Assembly (NCBI RefSeq): GCF_027580225.2
Contig: NC_073359.2
Span: 15,942,001-16,006,000 of the forward strand
DNA from: Misgurnus anguillicaudatus
Taxonomy: Eukaryota; Chordata; Actinopteri; Cypriniformes; Cobitidae
Reading direction: 5' to 3'
Length of the DNA: 64,000 nt
In this document: positions 60,097-64,000 of the stretch, piece by piece
Position numbering within the stretch: position 1 is the stretch's first letter
Layout of the letters: the number at the start of each line of letters is the position of its first letter
Made by a program: the position numbers and the translations under genes
The notes under the pieces: generated by a model
Told to the model about the DNA's origin: nothing
What the model saw: only the letters and a program-made list of their open reading frames with translations
Databases searched by the model: none

Positions 60097-61053
60097 CTAC
60101 CGGCGGGCGGAACCTTTTGCTGGGCAGTTGAGAGCCTTATGCCCCGGCTTACCACAGTACAGACACAGACCATTGACGAGACGTTGTTGTTTCTCTTCTG
60201 CAGTAAGCCGAAGGCGACCCAGTTGCATAGGCTCACCCGGAGAGATGGATGGTGAAGAAACATCGTTGCCCACATGCAGCGAGGGATCGGACAGAAGATG
60301 GTGTAAAGAGCGACGAGCCCTCCGCTGCCTGTGGCGAGCCTCGACACGGAGCGCCAGATCGATGGTACCTTCCAGAGAGCCAGGTAGGTCATGGGATGCG
60401 ATCTCATCTTGAATATGTTCATTCAAACCTCTGAGAAACTGAGCTCTCTGGGCGGAGTCGTTCCATTCGCTTGACACGGCGAGGGTTCTGAATTTAATCG
60501 CGAAATCCGTAACAGAAGAATTACCCTGAGTGAGGCGGGTCAACTCGGCTGCTGCTAAATCGCCTTGTACACTACGGTCAAATAGTCTGATCTTCTCCAT
60601 GCGAAAAGATTCAAACGTGACGCAGCAAGGGTGTTTGGCATCCCAGACTGCCATTCCCCAGTCTCGCGCTCTGCCCGTGAGGAGAGTAAGGACATATGCC
60701 ACCTTTAAAGCCTCCGAGGCATACCTCCGAGGCTGGAGCGCGAAGACTAGGGAGCACTCAGAAAGAAAGGCTCTGCATGACTTGACATCTCCGTCGTAGG
60801 TGGGCGGATTATTCGCATGGGGTTCGCGTTCCGTACCACTCAAACTCTCAGTAGAGGATGTGGACGCTCCTCTATCTCCAATGGCTTGCGCCACCTGCTC
60901 CATTCTGTTATGGATTTCCGCTAGACGACCCGACAGCACTTGGAAATCATGAGAAGCTGAGGAAAGCATAGATGAATGTTGCTCCAATAGCGCCCCCTGC
61001 TGGGCTAAAGCCGCTTGGACTGACTCTCCACTCGCCTGACTTGCAGATTCCAT
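60097..61053 (-). CDS. Gag polyprotein of the Ty3/gypsy element
   Basis: 318 aa, apparently intact from ATG to TAG; it would form the capsid shell packaging the element RNA. An N-terminal coiled-coil-like segment (residues 10-60, rich in Q, L and S) is followed by a capsid-like domain (about 85-260; PPTYDGDVKSCRAFL, ARDWGMAVW, FRTLA, FLRGLN). The C-terminal zinc knuckle CLYCGKPGHKALNCP (about 298-312) has the CCHC spacing. The domain order matches sushi-like Gag, the group from which mammalian domesticated genes arose. The start codon lies only 16 nt after the LTR, leaving room for just the primer site. The downstream pol frame is -1 relative to gag and is open across the gag stop; a run of four A near 60112 is a possible slip site. 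Confidence 0.88.
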   Translation of the reverse strand: MESASQASGESVQAALAQQGALLEQHSSMLSSASHDFQVLSGRLAEIHNRMEQVAQAIGDRGASTSSTESLSGTEREPHANNPPTYDGDVKSCRAFLSECSLVFALQPRRYASEALKVAYVLTLLTGRARDWGMAVWDAKHPCCVTFESFRMEKIRLFDRSVQGDLAAAELTRLTQGNSSVTDFAIKFRTLAVSSEWNDSAQRAQFLRGLNEHIQDEIASHDLPGSLEGTIDLALRVEARHRQRRARRSLHHLLSDPSLHVGNDVSSPSISPGEPMQLGRLRLTAEEKQQRLVNGLCLYCGKPGHKALNCPAKGSARR

Positions 61054-61056
61054 GTT

Positions 61057-61069
61057 GGCGCGTTCGTTC
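61057..61069 (-). promoter_or_regulatory. Putative self-complementary primer-binding site
   Basis: The minus strand directly after the 5' LTR reads GAACGAACGCGCC. Its AACGAACGCGC can pair with GCGCGTTTGTT in the LTR (61659-61669) over 11 nt with one G-U pair. I see no evident match to a host tRNA 3' end. Tf1-type elements prime from their own RNA 5' end in this way. Confidence 0.6.
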
Positions 61070-61828
61070 TGTAATGGATGAGACGGGGAATCTTATGCAA
61101 GTAAAATGTTTATTAGAATAAACAGAGTAGAGGAGAGGAAAAATTATAATCCACAAGGGTCTCAGCAAGTCAGCAGCCAACAACACAATCCACGATAGTT
61201 CTCTGAATAGTAGTTAATTCACAGTCTCATAAGGAATCAGCTGGGAATACACAATCCTCAAACGCGGCAGGGAAAATAATCCACCGTTCTCAGAAACCGG
61301 TGAATAGACAGTTCGGACGGTGAGAAACACCACCACGCTCAATCGGATCTAGCCTGAAAACGAGACACACCGATGAGCAGAGAAACGAGACACAAAAAGT
61401 TAACAGATGTGTACAGTACCGGGTAAATTAAGAAACTCTCCCAGCCTAAATGAGGCTAGTTGAATTACGGTGAATACGGCCACCGAAAGTCCACAAGATT
61501 CAAAAACAGTAATCCATACCGGAGGAGAGAGCGAGTACCGAGCGACACCAATCTCTGCCGAGTCCTGGAGGCAAAAATTCACAAGAGAACAAAAAAACAC
61601 GATCAACAGACCAACAAGAGTCTAGCATAGCATGACAGCGATCACCCGGAAGTAACTCAACAAACGCGCACAAAACACAGCAACCCCGGACCTAAAATAG
61701 AGAAAAACAAACACACATCAGCTGGAAAACAATCAGGGATAACGAGAAGGGAGGAGACCGAGTGCGCACACATGAGACACAAAAGGTAAACAACAAAAAG
61801 AGCAACCGATCACACCGGGATCCTGACA
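61070..61828 (-). repeat. 5' LTR of the retrotransposon
   Basis: In the sense (minus) direction it starts TGTCAGGATCC and ends CATTACA. It has a TATA-like TATTTTA (61693-61699), a predicted RNA start about 29 nt downstream (near 61670), and AATAAA (61109-61114 on the minus strand) about 40 nt before the LTR end. U3 is therefore short (about 160 nt) and R long. Confidence 0.9.
61693..61699 (-). promoter_or_regulatory. TATA-like box of the 5' LTR
   Basis: TATTTTA on the minus strand, about 29 bp upstream of the GCGCGTTTGTT stretch (61659-61669) proposed as the RNA 5' end. Confidence 0.5.
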
Positions 61829-61983
61829 GATTCATACATATTTGTACTTAGGACGTTGGGGTTAGGGATGGGGTTTCATTATTGTTGTTTTTTTATGATA
61901 ATCGTAAATTTTTGCACGATTAACTTTGTACGAATTCATACGAATTACCCAACTCGTAAAATATGTATGAATTCTTGTGAGAT

Positions 61984-62747
61984 CAGGCTGAACAATACCT
62001 GTTCACTTTAGGGTTTAGGGTTAGGCACATGGCCTACTTACAGTACACCGCAAGAAAAAATTATAATTTTAAAGATGAAAAATATATAGCTTTAATATTT
62101 ACGTTAGCATAACCATAACTAATTCCTTTTTAATTTGTTATTGTAGACGCTGTCATTTGTTGTGTCTCCATTATTGCTCGGAACAATTAAGGAAGCTTAT
62201 CATGTTGATTAGAAATATAGTTCTCGTTGACTCTCTAAAGCCAAGATCATTTTAAATGCAGTACTAGTTATCATTATATTAATAATCGACCAGTTCTGAG
62301 GGGTTTTCCAGGTCACGCTATTGTAAATGAGCTTTGTAAACCAAGCATTATTTAATGCCCCAATTACATTTGGTTAATACATTTTCTGGGATAGTCTGAA
62401 CGGTTGATGGCCGCATTTATGATGTCATTAAATATCTCCGTAATTCCGTCATTAAGCTGTTCATTATGTACAGACTGTGGTTTAATCTCTCATGGGCTCC
62501 AATAACCACTGAGTTCTATTAAACCCTGCCGACCAGCGATTGATGATCGCGGACCTCAGAATGGGCCTCACTCAAAGAGAGAGATCTCCCACAATGCATC
62601 ATCGTATGAAGGTCACATCCAGTAAAAAGGCTGGTACAGTTTTAAGTAAGGAGTTGTTTTGAAGCATGAAGTTTATCTATCAGTTTATTTTTGCATTAAA
62701 TTCCGCTGTACACTGTAAGAAACAATTTGTCAAAAATGGTCTCAAGC
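61984..62747. other. Unrecognised sequence
   Basis: AT-rich to 62300; a more balanced stretch (62400-62650) has no recognisable frame or repeat. Confidence 0.45.
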
Positions 62748-62953
62748 TGTCGCTGGGTTAGTACCCTTCATAAAGGTCTTAATATGTACCTTTTAGGTAC
62801 AGATACGCATACATTTGGTACCTATACTCTATATACATTTGGTGTATTTATATGCCCTCTTTGGGTACCAGTATGTACCTATGAGATGCTAATATAAACT
62901 TTTCAGATACAAAGGTGTACTTTTGGAAAGGGTACCGGCCCAGTGACAGCCAG
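62748..62953. mobile_element. GTACC-type foldback element
   Basis: The left end GCTGTCGCTGGGTTAGTACC and right end GGTACCGGCCCAGTGACAGC are inverted repeats. Between them GGTAC/GTACC motifs recur. About 206 bp, non-coding; related to 35023-35108. Confidence 0.7.
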
Positions 62954-64000
62954 GCACATATTTCTTTTTGTTCAGGTTTTAACAGATGCTTTGCCACAAG
63001 GAATTTGTGTTATCAGACTTTAAACAGCTGCATGTTCGTGTTGTGATTTTGTCACAGGGGATATTTTTGCAGTACGCTGTGAGGCATAATGTTTCGTGAG
63101 ATTTCTAATGCTTTGATAATTTTCTCCAGGGGGTTTAAAAGAAAGTCTATTACTTAGGCATAGTTATCATCTCAAATAATGATACATGTGTGTATTGCAT
63201 GTATGCCTCGCAGAAAGGTCAATCTCAGAATGCATTGCTACAAGCTCATTGAAAAACATTGAAGATGGCAATTACCCAAGAGAAATGCTTTTTAAAAAAC
63301 ATATCCATTTTTTTAACACCGAAAATCACTGCTGAACATTTTTTTGAGTTCTGCGTATACAAATGCTATTAGAGCATCAACAATCTAGCATCATATTTTA
63401 AAGTCAATTGAGGATCTCAGATGCACAAGCCGCTTTTATCCGCTTTATCTTGGCCTCAAGCCTTACAGAAATTCCGGCTTGTTGGCAGAAACCATTAAGA
63501 GTCTGATTGCTCATTTACAAGAAAACATGTCAGATGCACTTAGAGGGTTTTGCATCTGAGCTATTCAATTGGGGATTAAGTTGGTATTTTAAGTGTTCAG
63601 ATATTAAACAGCTCTATGTCCGTGTTGTTTTTTAACCAAGATCTTATCACAAGGGAGTCTTTTGTACCATATTTTTTAAAAGTGAGCCATAAAGTGCTTT
63701 GTAAGATTTCAAACGCAGTATTTGTTTTTCACTGTCATTTTCAAGAAAGTGACAGCCTGTAAAAAAGAGCCAAAACCAAATGTCATCTCTATCTTACTAA
63801 GATTAGGAATTTAAAGCTCAGGGTAAAGACATCCTCTGCAATTTCATGTCTTGAGGTGTCTGTGGCATTGCTTGTTTTGGGTTAGCCGTCAGTCAGATAT
63901 GAGACGTGAGCTGTCAAAGCAAGAAGATACTGCAGGTTTTTGTCTCAAGTATTGGCAGCGGATTCGGGGACACGCTGGTCCCTGGAGGCTCTAGACTGAC
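62954..64000. other. Unrecognised sequence to the window end
   Basis: AT-rich, with two diverged copies of a phrase (ATTTTGTCACAGGGGATATT near 63047 and CTTATCACAAGGGAGTCTTT near 63643) that may reflect an old duplication. No gene, RNA or transposon end was found. Confidence 0.4.

Larger units (their letters stand above)
56257..61828 (-). mobile_element. Ty3/gypsy chromodomain LTR retrotransposon, degenerate
   Basis: The element is 5572 bp on the minus strand with the exact 5-bp target duplication GATTC (56252-56256, 61829-61833). Two LTRs of 743 and 759 bp begin TGT and end ACA. The order is gag, protease, RT, RNase H remnant, integrase, chromodomain, as in vertebrate members of the Tf1/sushi-like chromovirus group. 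Breaks: a 1-nt indel between protease and RT frames (about 59385-59400), an in-frame stop at 58663-58665, a frameshift plus an internal deletion in RNase H (about 58435-58550), and a frame change before the chromodomain (57217). The LTRs differ at a few dozen positions by eye, so the insertion is not recent. There is no envelope gene. Confidence 0.93.
54619..61983. mobile_element. TACGAATT foldback MITE split by two insertions
   Basis: The left arm is 54619-54663 plus 56216-56256; the rest and the right arm are 61829-61983 (TGTACGAATTCATACGAATT, CTCGTAAAATATGTATGAAT). Removing the hAT-type element and the retrotransposon, each with its target duplication, leaves a continuous short palindromic element of the family also seen at 34877-34977. 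Confidence 0.75.

Overview
The window looks like teleost nuclear DNA, most likely from a cyprinid-type fish. The evidence is the dense fish-type transposon content: a Tc1-like element with the CACTCACCGGCC terminus, several hAT-type elements with 8-bp target duplications, TTAA-flanked foldback elements, a LINE tail ending in ATTGA repeats, a Ty3/gypsy chromodomain retrotransposon, and AAT and TA microsatellites. I see no bacterial operons, and no exon of a host protein gene that I can support. Every recognisable coding sequence belongs to a mobile element or is a broken fragment.

Positions 1-29420 form one head-to-tail array of 18 related units (the first cut by the window edge), 1.33-2.45 kb each. 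A typical unit starts ATATAGCTGCAAGCAGC, then GGGGCCAAGCAC. It carries a tRNA-like segment on the minus strand, a long AT-rich body with three GGTGGCGCT-centred subrepeats, an AAT or GATTAA microsatellite, and a 3' hairpin followed by TTGGCCCCTAA. At about half of the junctions CCCCTAA is fused directly to ATATAGC. Two units have expanded an 18-bp motif into a minisatellite, one with a 126-bp higher-order period. The termini and tandem junctions suggest a non-autonomous rolling-circle (Helentron-like) element that has become a satellite. This assignment is inference. It is the best candidate here for something undescribed.

From 29.4 to 54.6 kb, unannotatable single-copy sequence alternates with DNA transposons, several of them nested. 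A 3.36-kb long-inverted-repeat element (8-bp duplication AAAATGCC) sits in a RecQ-like helicase pseudogene fragment and itself holds a 1.3-kb insertion with a perfect 55-bp-arm palindrome. There are hAT-type elements at 39.8-41.4 and 49.7-50.8 kb (the latter with a BED-finger remnant), a Tc1-like relic at 43.4-44.6 kb, a LINE 3' end at 46.8-47.3 kb, and a 723-bp foldback at 48.9-49.6 kb whose left arm carries a dense A-to-G cluster.

From 54.6 to 62.0 kb a small foldback element was interrupted twice, by a hAT-type element (duplication ATTCGTAT) and by a 5.57-kb minus-strand Ty3/gypsy chromovirus-like retrotransposon (duplication GATTC). The retrotransposon has gag, protease, RT, a partial RNase H, integrase and a chromodomain, but is inactivated by frameshifts, an in-frame stop and an internal deletion. 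Its primer-binding site matches its own predicted RNA 5' end, as in the self-priming Tf1/sushi group. The rest, to 64 kb, is mostly unrecognised AT-rich sequence.
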